Assembly: GCA_030694985.1 (NCBI GenBank)
Contig: JAUYTV010000018.1
Span: 1-40,260 of the forward strand
Length of the DNA: 40,260 nt
Source: Methanoregula sp.
GTDB taxonomy: Archaea; Halobacteriota; Methanomicrobia; Methanomicrobiales; Methanospirillaceae
Direction of reading: 5' to 3'
Part shown: in pieces, positions 1 to 8,152 of the stretch
Layout of the letters: every line of letters starts with the position of its first letter
Numbering within the stretch: the first letter of the stretch is position 1
Translations under genes and position numbers: made by a program
Notes under the pieces: generated by a model
Told to the model about the DNA's origin: nothing
Database searches by the model: none
Seen by the model: only the letters and a program-made list of their open reading frames with translations

Positions 1-69
1 TTCGTATTAAATCGCAGTTTATTGTCATCTTGCTTGTTCAATAAAATGCTCTCCTAGTATATTGATCTG

Positions 70-122
70 CCGGTTTGCTTGCGTATTTCAGCGAACCGGG
101 CTCATAAAGCCAAGAAAAAAAA
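70..122 (-). terminator. Possible terminator of the lipoprotein gene
   Basis: On the minus strand, the lipoprotein gene is followed within about 35 bases by a run of eight T (115-122), the usual archaeal termination signal. Just beyond lies an inverted repeat (70-78 pairs with 91-99, stem CCGGTTTGC with one G-T pair). The two may act together or be unrelated. Positions 1-69 hold nothing I recognise. Confidence 0.4.
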
Positions 123-155
123 TGGAGATCTGGATAGTTACAAAGAAAAAATGTA

Positions 156-845
156 TTATCCAAGTTTCCATATGGCATGAGTTTTCGGGTCGAGGTTGCA
201 GAAGAGATAGGTCTTTTTTACCAGAACCTGTGCAGGTACCTCATAGATCAGGTAGCCATCAATAGCGTTGCTCGCACCTGACTGGATATACCCCCCGGTA
301 CCGCCATTGCCGAGCAGGTAATCATACTGCTGTTGCCGAATGCCGGAAATGGTAACATCAGCACTGGCTACCGTCTGGTATGCATACGACATTCCATCGA
401 TACTCACCACGCATTGCTGGGGAGAAGGGGCGTACACTGCATTGCTTCCAGTGCTCGCAGCTTTGATAAAAACGAAGAGGAAAACATTACCCGAGCCGGG
501 AGTTGCAGTATTGTATCCATGCTGCGTCCCAAGCGGGGACCCGGCTTCTGTCTGTTCCCGCGGGCTGTTCCACGAGGGGGAAGTCCACGTGTAATTCTGC
601 ATTACCGCTGTACGATAGATCGTTGCCTCGCCCGTCTTGTCACCGGTTCCAAAGGGAACCTGCGTGTCCAGTTTATGGGCATCAGGATATGGTACCGTAG
701 TCGGAGAAACCGAAGTAATTATTGGTGTTGTTACAACAGTAGGAGTTAACATAGGTGCCTGTGGTGCCGTAGAGGTACACCCACTGATTAAAAGCAGGAC
801 AATCAGGAGAAAACTGACCGCCCCGACAAGAGGGATGGTTTTCAT
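156..845 (-). CDS. Putative secreted lipoprotein, function unknown
   Basis: 229 residues. The N-terminus is a lipoprotein signal peptide: a charged start, a hydrophobic stretch (about residues 5-20) and a lipobox LISGC with the acceptor cysteine at 23. A Ser/Thr/Pro-rich linker follows to about residue 55. The remainder looks like a beta-rich extracellular domain with conserved-looking patches (VFLFVFIKA, YLIYEVPAQV) that recall DUF4352-type immunoglobulin-like domains; that family assignment is a guess. It is probably anchored to the outer face of the cytoplasmic membrane. It is monocistronic, with its own TATA box close to the start. No enzyme motif is visible. Confidence 0.8.
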   Translation of the reverse strand: MKTIPLVGAVSFLLIVLLLISGCTSTAPQAPMLTPTVVTTPIITSVSPTTVPYPDAHKLDTQVPFGTGDKTGEATIYRTAVMQNYTWTSPSWNSPREQTEAGSPLGTQHGYNTATPGSGNVFLFVFIKAASTGSNAVYAPSPQQCVVSIDGMSYAYQTVASADVTISGIRQQQYDYLLGNGGTGGYIQSGASNAIDGYLIYEVPAQVLVKKTYLFCNLDPKTHAIWKLG

Positions 846-868
846 ACCAGTCGCTGGGTTACCTCACT

Positions 869-879
869 AGATAAAACAT
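869..879 (-). promoter_or_regulatory. TATA box of the lipoprotein gene
   Basis: Minus-strand TGTTTTATCT lies about 24-34 bases before the ATG at 845, so transcription should begin within a few bases of the start codon. A GAGGT lies too far upstream (15 bases) to be a convincing ribosome binding site, consistent with a near-leaderless mRNA. Confidence 0.45.
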
Positions 880-974
880 ACGTTGAAAATCATATCATGG
901 AATAAAAGAATCGGGCAATTGACTGAGTCCCATGAATTTAAGAGAAGAAAATTATTTGACGCTTAATGAACGTT

Positions 975-1520
975 TTATTTTTTTGGGGATTCCTTATGTT
1001 TAACCATCTGTTCGTAACAGGTGGGACAGAGCTGTTTTTTTTTGCGGTCAAGCTCATCAAGAGTATTAGGTCTGAACATCACGCATTCCCGGTTATCACA
1101 GTGTCCGAGACCCAGCAGGTGGCCAATCTCATGCGCTCCTTCCTTGACAATACGGTCCATCAGGTCATCATCACTGCCGGAGAGCCCGTAATATTCGTTT
1201 CCTAAACGAGCCGATGATACCACTCCCGCGCCAACCGATTCCCGGGCAAGCCCAAAGACAAAACTGCTGCCGTTTTTAAAAAGATCCTGGTGAACCACCA
1301 GCAGGACAGGTTCTTCAATCCCGTGCCGGTGCTTGTAGGTCTGGATGCTGTCAAGGAGCGCTGCCGCATCGATCTGCCGCCGCTCTGTCACGTATCCCAT
1401 CATGCGCACATGGTTATCAGAAACAGTTGTTGGCACACCAAGTATGGAAGAAATATTACGGGATACGGGCATCTGGAGCCCGGCCGGAGACTGGGCATCC
1501 CAAAAAATATGGACATGCAT
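975..1520 (-). CDS. amzA: Archaemetzincin family zinc metalloprotease
   Basis: 181 residues, the normal length for archaemetzincins. The diagnostic zinc-binding signature is present: H130-E131-x2-H134-x5-H140-C141-x4-C146-V-M, followed by C165-x2-C168, giving the catalytic zinc site plus the family's additional four-cysteine structural zinc site. It is predicted to be a soluble cytoplasmic aminopeptidase-like protease; natural substrates in archaea are not known. The ATG at 1520 is only 17 bases from the start of the divergent UPF0146 gene, so the promoters of the two genes must lie inside each other's coding sequence. Confidence 0.93.
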   Translation of the reverse strand: MHVHIFWDAQSPAGLQMPVSRNISSILGVPTTVSDNHVRMMGYVTERRQIDAAALLDSIQTYKHRHGIEEPVLLVVHQDLFKNGSSFVFGLARESVGAGVVSSARLGNEYYGLSGSDDDLMDRIVKEGAHEIGHLLGLGHCDNRECVMFRPNTLDELDRKKKQLCPTCYEQMVKHKESPKK

Positions 1521-1555
1521 CGCTATATTCTGTTGGAATGGGTGACTATAAACAT
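1502..1555. promoter_or_regulatory. Overlapping divergent promoters inside both coding starts
   Basis: The amzA and UPF0146 start codons are 17 bases apart. A plus-strand AAAAAATATG (1502-1511, within amzA codons 4-7) is correctly placed to start the UPF0146 mRNA near 1533-1537. A minus-strand GTTTATAGT (about 1546-1554, within UPF0146) is correctly placed to start amzA near 1520-1524. Both mRNAs would then be nearly leaderless and their transcription would compete. Spacing is seen directly; promoter function is inferred. Confidence 0.4.
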
Positions 1556-1960
1556 ATTGAAACGAGCGTAGGCAAGTATATCGCCTCTAACTATACCCGC
1601 GCCATCGAAGTCGGTATTGGCAGGAATGAAGACGCGGCAAAAATAGTCAGCAGAGCCAATGCGCTGATCCGTTGTACGGATGTAAAAGCCCTCGGGGTTT
1701 CTGGGAGTCTGCCTTTTTTTCTGGATGATATTTTTTCACCGGAGGATTCCCTGTACATGGGTGCAGAGGTCATTTACGCGATTCGTCCTGCACCAGAGAT
1801 GATTCCGCCACTAATCAAACTGGCACGGCGGATCAATGCGGACCTGATCGTATACCACCTTGGTTTTGAATCCTATGAAAATGGTGGGGAGATCATCGAT
1901 TGCGGTGTGCTCCTCCACAGGTATCATGTTCGTCAGAAGCCATCGAACAGGGTCGACTGA
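1538..1960 (+). CDS. UPF0146 family protein
   Basis: 140 residues from the ATG at 1538 ([10 protein letters not shown]). The frame is open further upstream, but that would run over the start of amzA, and other family members begin near this point. It resembles the archaeal UPF0146 family, a Rossmann-like fold similar to SAM-dependent methyltransferases: a glycine-rich first strand ([13 protein letters not shown], about 26-38), an acidic position after strand 2 (CTDV), and a later segment [16 protein letters not shown] typical of the group. No catalytic activity is established for the family. The last 28 bases overlap the convergent rfcL gene. Confidence 0.85.
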   Translation: MGDYKHIETSVGKYIASNYTRAIEVGIGRNEDAAKIVSRANALIRCTDVKALGVSGSLPFFLDDIFSPEDSLYMGAEVIYAIRPAPEMIPPLIKLARRINADLIVYHLGFESYENGGEIIDCGVLLHRYHVRQKPSNRVD

Positions 1961-3357
1961 GTCTTTGGCGGGGTTTTCTTTTCCGCGGGTTCTGCCGGTG
2001 TAACGGTTGCCGGTTCCGGCTCTTTGGCAGGTTTTACTGCGGGCAGGGGTTCGGATTTTGGCAACGGTTCCTTTTTTGCTCGTTTCTGCGGTTCCTTTAC
2101 CTTCTGCTGCTCCTTTTCTTTTTCCTTCTCTTCTTTTTCGAGCGCTTTTAAAATTTCTGATGCCCTCGCACGATCATTTAAAAAGAAATTGAGCTGGTCT
2201 GCATCCAGCATCATCTCGCGGGTATATCCCGCCGGGTCATTTTCTACCAGCAGTGAGAGTGTGCTAAGGTACTCTTTGCGCAGGGTGCTCTGCGGTATGT
2301 GCATACTACCGGCAATTTTATTGAGCAGGGCAATCCTGATCGCCTTTTGTTTTTTTGCTGTTGACATCTTCTGCCACCGCTCAGGGGGCATGATCCTTGC
2401 GTGGATACCTTTTCCGCCAGCAGCATCGGCAACCCCGAGCAGCATGATCGCCGTTGCATAGCGCCAGAGCGTGTGGTACTGCCTGCGGTAGGTGTTGCCA
2501 AGATATTCATCTGCTCTTGAGAGGTGCTGGTATGCCCGTGCAACAGATGTCGGATCAGAGATCTGGCCAATGTTTCCTTCCACCCACTGCGCTATAGTTT
2601 CAGGAGTGTCATCCACATCATAGGAGAGACGCAGCAGTTCCTCATCGGAAGTAATTTTAAACAGCGCAGATATTAGAGAAAATATGGATACACGCTCGTC
2701 TTTCTGGGAAGTACGCACCTGCGCATCGTCAATCTTTTCACGCCCGATAGCTGAGGCGTAGAGCATGTTGACCGCAGACCGGATATCTCCTTCTGCGCTC
2801 TCTGCAATTGCATGAATTGCTGATTCACTGCAGCTGATCTTCTCAGCAGAGCAGAGATATTTGAGCCGTGGGGCAATCGACCGCGCAGGAACCGCCTTGA
2901 ACTGCACAGGTTCGCACCGTGCCCGCAGTTCGGGAGAGAGCCCGTAAAGGTCATTTGCGATGAGGATGATCGGCTGTTGGGCTCTCCTTATACATTCGAT
3001 AATGGCTTTGGCACCACCACGGTCTGCTGTGCCCTGCAGGTTGTCAGCCTCGTCGAGCACGATGAGCTTCCGCAACGCACCCGTAAGGCTTGCAGTCTGG
3101 CTTCCTGCACCGGCAATGCGTTCGATGACACCGGCAGTCCGCGTGTCACTTGCATTGAGTTCGATGGACTCCCACTTCATATCGTTTGCCAGCGCGTACG
3201 CACATGACGTCTTACCGATACCGGGCTTACCGTAGATCAGGAGAGGTTTTGACTTCCGCGTCCAGTTCTTTGCCCACTCCGCAATCTGCCGTATTGCTGT
3301 TCCGTTGCCGACAATATCCTGCAAATGTGAGGGGCGGTATTTCTCTGCCCAGTCCAT
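1933..3357 (-). CDS. rfcL: Replication factor C large subunit
   Basis: 474 residues. The clamp loader subunit opens PCNA and places it on primed DNA, working with the small subunit RfcS. Seen: N-terminal MDWAEKYRP, Walker A GKPGIGKT (43-50), Walker B with LDEAD (101-105), an AAA+ lid and collar region, then a long charged Lys/Glu/Pro-rich tail ending in the PCNA-interacting motif QSTLFDGF at the very C-terminus. An upstream in-frame ATG at 3381 would add eight residues, but the TATA box lies in that stretch and the family begins MDW, so 3357 is chosen. It ends convergently inside the UPF0146 gene. Confidence 0.96.
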   Translation of the reverse strand: MDWAEKYRPSHLQDIVGNGTAIRQIAEWAKNWTRKSKPLLIYGKPGIGKTSCAYALANDMKWESIELNASDTRTAGVIERIAGAGSQTASLTGALRKLIVLDEADNLQGTADRGGAKAIIECIRRAQQPIILIANDLYGLSPELRARCEPVQFKAVPARSIAPRLKYLCSAEKISCSESAIHAIAESAEGDIRSAVNMLYASAIGREKIDDAQVRTSQKDERVSIFSLISALFKITSDEELLRLSYDVDDTPETIAQWVEGNIGQISDPTSVARAYQHLSRADEYLGNTYRRQYHTLWRYATAIMLLGVADAAGGKGIHARIMPPERWQKMSTAKKQKAIRIALLNKIAGSMHIPQSTLRKEYLSTLSLLVENDPAGYTREMMLDADQLNFFLNDRARASEILKALEKEEKEKEKEQQKVKEPQKRAKKEPLPKSEPLPAVKPAKEPEPATVTPAEPAEKKTPPKTQSTLFDGF

Positions 3358-3378
3358 ACAGACACGTTGACTGTATAT

Positions 3379-3389
3379 CAAATAAAATC
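3379..3389 (-). promoter_or_regulatory. TATA box of rfcL
   Basis: Minus-strand GATTTTATTT is centred about 26 bases upstream of the ATG at 3357, so initiation would fall at or next to the start codon. This supports 3357 over the in-frame ATG at 3381. No ribosome binding site is seen. Confidence 0.5.
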
Positions 3390-3503
3390 ACTCAGCTGTC
3401 AGCGATCTTTTCTTTTTGTCGGAGTCATATCAAATAAATTATCTCTGATGAAAAGAAATGAGGATGTAAGAAAGAATTTTTTAGCTGATTTTAAGGTGAT
3501 GCC

Positions 3504-4517
3504 GTGACCCAAAACTGCTCAACAGAGACAATTGCAAAAGTAGTCCAGGAATATGAGGGTGTCCGGCGCAAGCACGCCATCGGAGAGATGGTCCGGGCAT
3601 TGAAGATCGATGCCCCGCACGTGGTCGCCTCATTCGGGGAGGATGCAGCAGTAATAGAGCACAATGGCGAAGCACTCCTGCTTGCCGCAGACGGTATCTG
3701 GAGCAGGCTTATGGAAGCTGATCCATACTGGGCGGGATACTGTTCGGTGCTTGTCAATATCCATGATATCGCAGCTATGGGCGGTCACCCGATCGCAATG
3801 GTTGATATTTTCTCAATAGCAAAGACCACCGTGCAGGAACAGGTAGTTAAGGGAATGCACGATGCCTCCGCCCAGTTCGGTGTTCCGATTGTTGGCGGAC
3901 ACCTGCACCCTGACGCCCCATACAGCGTCATCGATGTCTCGATCCTCGGTTCTGCCCGGATGGATTCAGTCATCTACAGCCACACTGCACAGGTAGGCGA
4001 CAGCGTGGTTGCAGCGATCGATATAACCGGCCGGGTCCACCCGTCCTGTGCGCTCAACTGGGACTCGGTAACAATGAAATCCGCAGCAGAAGTCCGGGCC
4101 CAGATATCCATAATGGAGCAGATCGGTCGTAAGCATCTGGTGACGGCCGGTAAGGACATCAGCAATCCCGGTATCATCGGAACATTGGGAATGCTGCTTG
4201 AAGTGAGCGGCAAAGGTGCTGAGATCGATCTTGGCCTGATTCCAAAGCCGAACCTCACGGCAAACGACTTGACGTTTGAACAATGGGTGCGGATGTATCC
4301 GGGCATGGGCTTTATCCTGACGGCAAACAAGAGGCATGTTGAAGAACTCATCCGGCTCTTTGCCAGTGTGGGAATGACGGCACACGAGATCGGCTCGGTG
4401 AATGCATCACGCGAACTGCGGATCCGTTACGAGGGCAAGGACACGCAGGTCTTTGATTTTGTCAAGAACGGTATTATGCACCTCTCTCATGAGGATGTGG
4501 CATGCCAGAGCCGGTAA
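3504..4517 (+). CDS. Methanogenesis marker protein 2 (AIR synthase-related)
   Basis: 337 residues, GTG start. AAGGTGAT (3493-3500) matches the archaeal anti-Shine-Dalgarno and sits just before it. The fold is that of the PurM/SelD/HypE ATP-binding family: an early FGEDAAVI patch (about 44-51), LLLAADGIW, then [17 protein letters not shown] (about 85-101) and a glycine-rich [10 protein letters not shown]. Members conserved across methanogens are called methanogenesis marker 2 (family TIGR03267 from memory). The exact reaction is unknown; an ATP-dependent step in making a methanogenic cofactor or modification is a reasonable inference. The 3' end overlaps mtxX by 16 bases, so the two genes are co-transcribed. 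Confidence 0.88.
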   Translation: MTQNCSTETIAKVVQEYEGVRRKHAIGEMVRALKIDAPHVVASFGEDAAVIEHNGEALLLAADGIWSRLMEADPYWAGYCSVLVNIHDIAAMGGHPIAMVDIFSIAKTTVQEQVVKGMHDASAQFGVPIVGGHLHPDAPYSVIDVSILGSARMDSVIYSHTAQVGDSVVAAIDITGRVHPSCALNWDSVTMKSAAEVRAQISIMEQIGRKHLVTAGKDISNPGIIGTLGMLLEVSGKGAEIDLGLIPKPNLTANDLTFEQWVRMYPGMGFILTANKRHVEELIRLFASVGMTAHEIGSVNASRELRIRYEGKDTQVFDFVKNGIMHLSHEDVACQSR

Positions 4518-5266
4518 GGCGCATCGGGATCGGGATCGGAAAAGATCCAGAGAAGGTTATTGAGTGCGCAAACCGCGTGAGCGGAAAGTTTGAAATCATC
4601 TGTTATTGCTGCCCGGGAATTGTTGACAGGAATGCTGCCGGAAAGTGGTTAATTGTCTCAGAGCATGCGAATCCCGAACAGGCACTCGTTGACGATCTGA
4701 TGGCAGGCAGGATCGATGCGGCGGTGCGGGGAACCCTGCCTGCGAATGCCACGTTAAAAGCTTTGAAAAAAGCAGCAGGTGTCGACCACCTGGAACGCAT
4801 CGCGCTGCTAGAGACCGTTTCTGGTAAAAAATTCCTGCTCACTCCGGTTGGAGTGGACGAAGGGTGGACGGTTGGAGAGAAACTCGAACTGATCAAAAAA
4901 GGCAGGATCATTGCAAAAAAATTCGGCCTGCCGGAAAAAGTCGGCATACTCTCCGGGGGCCGGCTGGGGGATGTGGGAAGACACCCGCAGGTGGATGCGA
5001 GTATGGCCGATGCCGAACTGCTTGCCCGGCTGGGTGATGCCACACACTGCGAGATCCTGATTGAAGATGCAGTTGAAACCTGTGGACTTATCATCGCACC
5101 CGACGGCATTTCCGGCAATCTGGTATTCAGGACACTCGTATTTCTTGGTGGCGGAAAGGGACATGGCGCGCCCGTAGTAAATATCAGCAGAATTTTCGTG
5201 GATAGTTCGCGCGCCTCACCAGATTATTCCAATGCGCTATTGCTCGCAGCATCTTTGTCCGAATAA
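4502..5266 (+). CDS. mtxX: MtxX, methanogenesis marker protein 4
   Basis: 254 residues. It belongs to the methanogen-restricted group related to phosphate acetyl/butyryl transferases (PTA_PTB-like fold), named MtxX from its link to methyltransferase genes in Methanosarcina. Visible features are the N-terminal RIGIGIGKDPEKVIECA, a central glycine-rich LSGGRLGDVGRHPQVD (about 158-173), and a C-terminal FLGGGKGHGAPVVNIS segment. No reaction has been shown for the family. The ATG overlaps the end of the marker 2 gene by 16 bases, implying translational coupling of two uncharacterised methanogenesis-associated proteins. Confidence 0.88.
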   Translation: MPEPVRRIGIGIGKDPEKVIECANRVSGKFEIICYCCPGIVDRNAAGKWLIVSEHANPEQALVDDLMAGRIDAAVRGTLPANATLKALKKAAGVDHLERIALLETVSGKKFLLTPVGVDEGWTVGEKLELIKKGRIIAKKFGLPEKVGILSGGRLGDVGRHPQVDASMADAELLARLGDATHCEILIEDAVETCGLIIAPDGISGNLVFRTLVFLGGGKGHGAPVVNISRIFVDSSRASPDYSNALLLAASLSE

Positions 5267-5422
5267 TTTTAATCGATGATTTCCCTTTTGTTTGTCAAAA
5301 AAACCATTTTAGAGGAAATAAAAATTATTCTGCGAAATTCTGAAGCCCGATTCCTTCTTTCTAAATGGGATGCCGCTTAAAATCGTATTCGAGCAATATT
5401 TGGGTCATTTGCCCGGAAAGTT

Positions 5423-5432
5423 TTTATATATA
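5423..5432 (+). promoter_or_regulatory. Strong TATA box of the histone gene
   Basis: TTTATATATA is preceded by a purine-rich CCGGAAAG that fits a BRE. Initiation about 25 bases downstream would leave a leader of roughly ten bases containing GAGGT (5451-5455), which decides for the ATG at 5463. Confidence 0.6.
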
Positions 5433-5462
5433 TCAATGGGATTTAATTTTGAGGTAAGGAAC

Positions 5463-5666
5463 ATGACCGATTTACCAATCGCAGCAGTTGTAAGGATTGC
5501 CAAGAAGAACGGAGCCGAACGCGTGGGAAGCGATGCAGCAGAAGCACTCGTTATGAGAGCAGAGAAGTACATCGCCACGCTCACCAAGGAATCCAACAAG
5601 CTTGCCGAGCATGCAGGCAGAAAGACGATCAAGAAAGAAGACGTTGATCTGGCAGCAAAGTCCTAG
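5463..5666 (+). CDS. Archaeal histone
   Basis: 67 residues, the standard single histone-fold length. The protein begins MTDLPIAAVVRIAKKNGAER and ends TIKKEDVDLAAKS, the expected three-helix histone fold with the RT-pair-type GRKTIKKED segment before the last helix. It forms homo- or heterodimers that wrap DNA. The frame stays open upstream to 5370, but that stretch contains the TATA box and is not coding. It is a single gene with a strong promoter and a T-rich terminator, as expected for an abundant chromatin protein. Confidence 0.96.
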   Translation: MTDLPIAAVVRIAKKNGAERVGSDAAEALVMRAEKYIATLTKESNKLAEHAGRKTIKKEDVDLAAKS

Positions 5667-5671
5667 ATTAA

Positions 5672-5686
5672 TTCTCTTTTTTTCTC
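5672..5686 (+). terminator. T-rich terminator of the histone gene
   Basis: Seven consecutive T (5677-5683) within a pyrimidine-rich stretch begin about ten bases after the histone stop codon, a typical archaeal intrinsic terminator. The interval from here to about 5908 shows no convincing gene. Confidence 0.6.
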
Positions 5687-5908
5687 GCGGATTTTTGTTG
5701 TTCTCTTTTTGGAATTTTATTTGTCTTGTGAAAGGATTTTTTAGAGGAAAAGGCACCTGCTCGATACTCTTAAAATCGGACATGCCTCCCGCCCCAGAAA
5801 CAAAACCATTGCCCGGCTCCAGCCCTTGAGCAAATATTACATTACAGGTGGCAGGACTTTGTGTTTCGCGAAAGGAGATGGTGAGGATGCGCTAATCGAT
5901 CTCGCCGG

Positions 5909-6254
5909 TCATTTGCGCCCATCATGCAGGTTTGTAGATTCAAGTATCCTGATGAGCCGGGGTATATCCTGATTGACGGTGTCCCAGATTTCATCGATGT
6001 CGATTTTTCCATAGGAATGGATGAGCATATCCCGCATCCGTGCCATGGCCGACCATTCGATGGATGTAAACCGTTTGAGTGTCTCCGGCGAAAGCCGTTT
6101 AAAAGACTTCCCCAATCACTTCAAGACACCGTATGACCGCGTACTGGCACTGGCGATCAGCAATGAATGATTTCCGTGTATGGTTTTTTGTAAAATCGCG
6201 TGCATCCTTTGCCATAAGGAGAAGATCGAGGAGATAGGCATCGTCACGCGCCAT
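5909..6254 (-). pseudogene. HepT-like HEPN toxin (DUF86), frameshifted
   Basis: Two frames together encode one DUF86/HepT protein of about 115 residues. The first 51 codons (6254 down to about 6099: MARDDAYLLD ... CLEVIGEVF) end at TAA. The rest continues in the next frame as KRLSPETLKR ... HDGRK. Removing one T from the TTTT run at GTC-TTTT-AAA (about 6100-6107) restores the full frame. The HEPN RNase motif R-x4-H-x-Y is intact after the shift (R74, H79, Y81 in fused numbering). The start overlaps the end of the antitoxin gene by 11 bases. It could be an inactivated toxin, a sequencing error, or a +1 frameshift at UUU-UAA. Confidence 0.8.
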
Positions 6255-6555
6255 AGACCCTCTCCATAGTTGAGAGAATTGTTTTTTTGCGGATATGGTT
6301 CCGGCTTTGTTCTATAGCCTGTCGGGAGATGAGATCGATGCGCCGGTTAAAGATGTGTTCGAGTTCTTCTTCCATCTGTGCGAGATGGATAAGAGTATGA
6401 CTTGAGCCGGGCGAAAAATCCACGATAATGTCGATGTCACTGTCCGGGCGGAAATCTTTTGTAAGGACAGAACCAAATACCTGGAGTTCCTTAACGTTCC
6501 ACGCTTTACAGAACTCCTCAATCTTTTTTTTATGGTTCTGGATGAGTGCGTTCAT
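6244..6555 (-). CDS. MntA-type nucleotidyltransferase antitoxin
   Basis: 103 residues, typical of minimal nucleotidyltransferases of the MntA family. The signature G28-S29-x10-D40-x-D42 and a third acidic residue (D74 in RRIDLIS) complete the metal-binding triad. In characterised MntA/HepT pairs this enzyme neutralises the HEPN toxin by adding AMP groups to the Tyr of its R-x4-H-x-Y motif. The gene lies directly upstream of hepT with an 11-base overlap, the usual order for this type VII toxin-antitoxin module. The antitoxin looks intact although the toxin frame is broken. Confidence 0.9.
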   Translation of the reverse strand: MNALIQNHKKKIEEFCKAWNVKELQVFGSVLTKDFRPDSDIDIIVDFSPGSSHTLIHLAQMEEELEHIFNRRIDLISRQAIEQSRNHIRKKTILSTMERVYGA

Positions 6556-6857
6556 GTTACCCGATCACCACGATCTTTATACTTTCAATACCTTTCTCAT
6601 TAATTATCTTTACCGCTATCCGCTTATAGATTCCCGGTTGGGATGCACCTATGACCACGTCATCCGTGGCATTGAGAAAGATCTGCCCCTAAAAAAGATT
6701 GTAGGCAGTGAGCAACCTCAAGAAAGTAACCGAACTCAATCTGGAAGAATTTTTAACAAAAAAGAAACGGGCAATTTTGACAACTTTTGAGTTGTCGTTG
6801 GTTAACGCATCATAAACCGTTTTCCGTAAATCTCATCATCGATTCATACCAAAAATA
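6556..6857. other. Intergenic region, possible small ORF or gene remnant
   Basis: No convincing gene. A GTG-initiated frame at 6708-6815 (+) would encode 35 residues (MSNLKKVTELNLEEFLTKKK, then 15 more) with a protein-like composition, and an overlapping frame contains a protein-like YDHVIRGIEKDLPLKKI. Either could be debris from the toxin-antitoxin neighbourhood. No ribosome binding site or family match supports expression. Confidence 0.25.
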
Positions 6858-7439
6858 TCAGAACTTCCCCTTCGTGCTCCGCACTGCCTTCTTATCCCCG
6901 CTCATAGACAACGCCTCCCCAAGCGCAATCCCAAACGCCTTGAACATCGCTTCGCACTGGTGATGATCGTTTTTCCCGGTAAATGCAATATGCGCCGTGA
7001 TACCGGCCCGGTTACACACACTATAGAAGAAGTGCTCGAAGATATCTGCCGGGATATTACCAATAGTCCGGCTGCCAAAAGTGCCGGTAAAGACAAGGTA
7101 TCCCCTGCCCCCGCAATCGAGTACAACAGTAGAGATTGATTCGTCCATCGGGATGATCGCGTGAGAGAATCGTTTTATCCCACTCCCGTCACCCATCACC
7201 TTTTTCACCGCATCGCCAAGCACGATCCCGATATCCTCGATCGTGTGGTGACAATCCACACCAAGATCCCCTTTGGCAGTGCAGGTGAGATCGAATCCAC
7301 CGTGCCTTGCCATCGCATTGAGCATATGATCAAAGAACGGCACACCACTATCAACAATGATTTTACCGGTACCATCGGGGTTTAACCTGATTGCAATCTT
7401 TGTCTCTTTTGTTTCCCGCTTCACTTCCACAACTCTCAT
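6858..7439 (-). CDS. hisB: Imidazoleglycerol-phosphate dehydratase
   Basis: 193 residues, the length of the monofunctional enzyme. It dehydrates imidazole glycerol phosphate to imidazole acetol phosphate in histidine synthesis. Metal-binding histidine clusters are visible: [16 protein letters not shown] (about 37-52), [10 protein letters not shown] (about 63-72), and the duplicated C-terminal equivalents FEHFFYS and [14 protein letters not shown]. It is the last gene of the mat-hisG-hisA-hisB run; its ATG shares one base with the hisA stop (TAATG), indicating translational coupling. Confidence 0.97.
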   Translation of the reverse strand: MRVVEVKRETKETKIAIRLNPDGTGKIIVDSGVPFFDHMLNAMARHGGFDLTCTAKGDLGVDCHHTIEDIGIVLGDAVKKVMGDGSGIKRFSHAIIPMDESISTVVLDCGGRGYLVFTGTFGSRTIGNIPADIFEHFFYSVCNRAGITAHIAFTGKNDHHQCEAMFKAFGIALGEALSMSGDKKAVRSTKGKF

Positions 7440-8146
7440 TAACTCTCCTCCAGTGCCTCTTTAAGTCCAATCTTCCCGCTGTACAGGGCAGAGCCGAGCA
7501 CAGCCCCAAACGCCCCGATCTCTTTTAGTCCTGCAACATCTGCCCGTGCGGATACGCCGCCGGCAACTACGACTGGCAGGCGGGTGTGATCGATCAGCCG
7601 CTTCACCGGCTCGAACCGGACTCCCTGCTGCAATCCTTCCACATCCACGTTGGTGTAGAGTAAAAAACCTGCCCCCAGTTCCTCAAACCGGGTGGTCCAG
7701 TCGATGTAATCACCAGCCGTCTCCTGCCAGCCATGCACGGCGATCTGGTTGCCTTTTGCATCAACTCCTGCCATCACCCGTTCGCTGCCGTACTCGTCGG
7801 CAAGTATCCGGATGCACTCCGGTTTCTGGGTGGCAAGCGTTGAGATGATGACCCGTGATACACCGGTATCCAGCCAGTGTGCTGCATCCTCAACCGATCG
7901 GATCCCACCTCCCAGCTCGATCTCGACACCGGTTTTTTTAATTAGATCCGCAATAAGGTCTGCATTTTTTGCCGAGCTCCCAAATGCCCCGTCAAGATTC
8001 ACTACATGGAGGGCTTCTGCACCCAGGTCAAGCCAGCGGGTTGCACAGGAGAGCGGATCACCATAAGCAGTCGCACTCTCCCGTTTTCCCTGCACCAGCT
8101 GGACACACTGGCCCCCGAGAATATCAACAGCGGGAAAAATCTTCAT
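7439..8146 (-). CDS. hisA: Phosphoribosyl-formimino-AICAR-phosphate isomerase
   Basis: 235 residues, normal for HisA. It catalyses the Amadori rearrangement of ProFAR to PRFAR. The TIM-barrel hallmarks are visible: catalytic Asp in [10 protein letters not shown] (D8), VNLDGAFG after strand 2, phosphate-binding ELGGGIRS (about 76-83), a second catalytic Asp region VMAGVDAKG (about 125-133), and the C-terminal VVAGGVSA and [10 protein letters not shown] phosphate loops. It lies 6 bases after hisG and overlaps hisB by one base. HisF, its homologue, is not in the window. Confidence 0.97.
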   Translation of the reverse strand: MKIFPAVDILGGQCVQLVQGKRESATAYGDPLSCATRWLDLGAEALHVVNLDGAFGSSAKNADLIADLIKKTGVEIELGGGIRSVEDAAHWLDTGVSRVIISTLATQKPECIRILADEYGSERVMAGVDAKGNQIAVHGWQETAGDYIDWTTRFEELGAGFLLYTNVDVEGLQQGVRFEPVKRLIDHTRLPVVVAGGVSARADVAGLKEIGAFGAVLGSALYSGKIGLKEALEES

Positions 8147-8152
8147 AAAAGA

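Noticed and set aside
5370-5462. N-terminal extension of the histone
   Set aside because: The stretch contains the TATA box and ribosome binding site, and histones of this type start at MTDLP.
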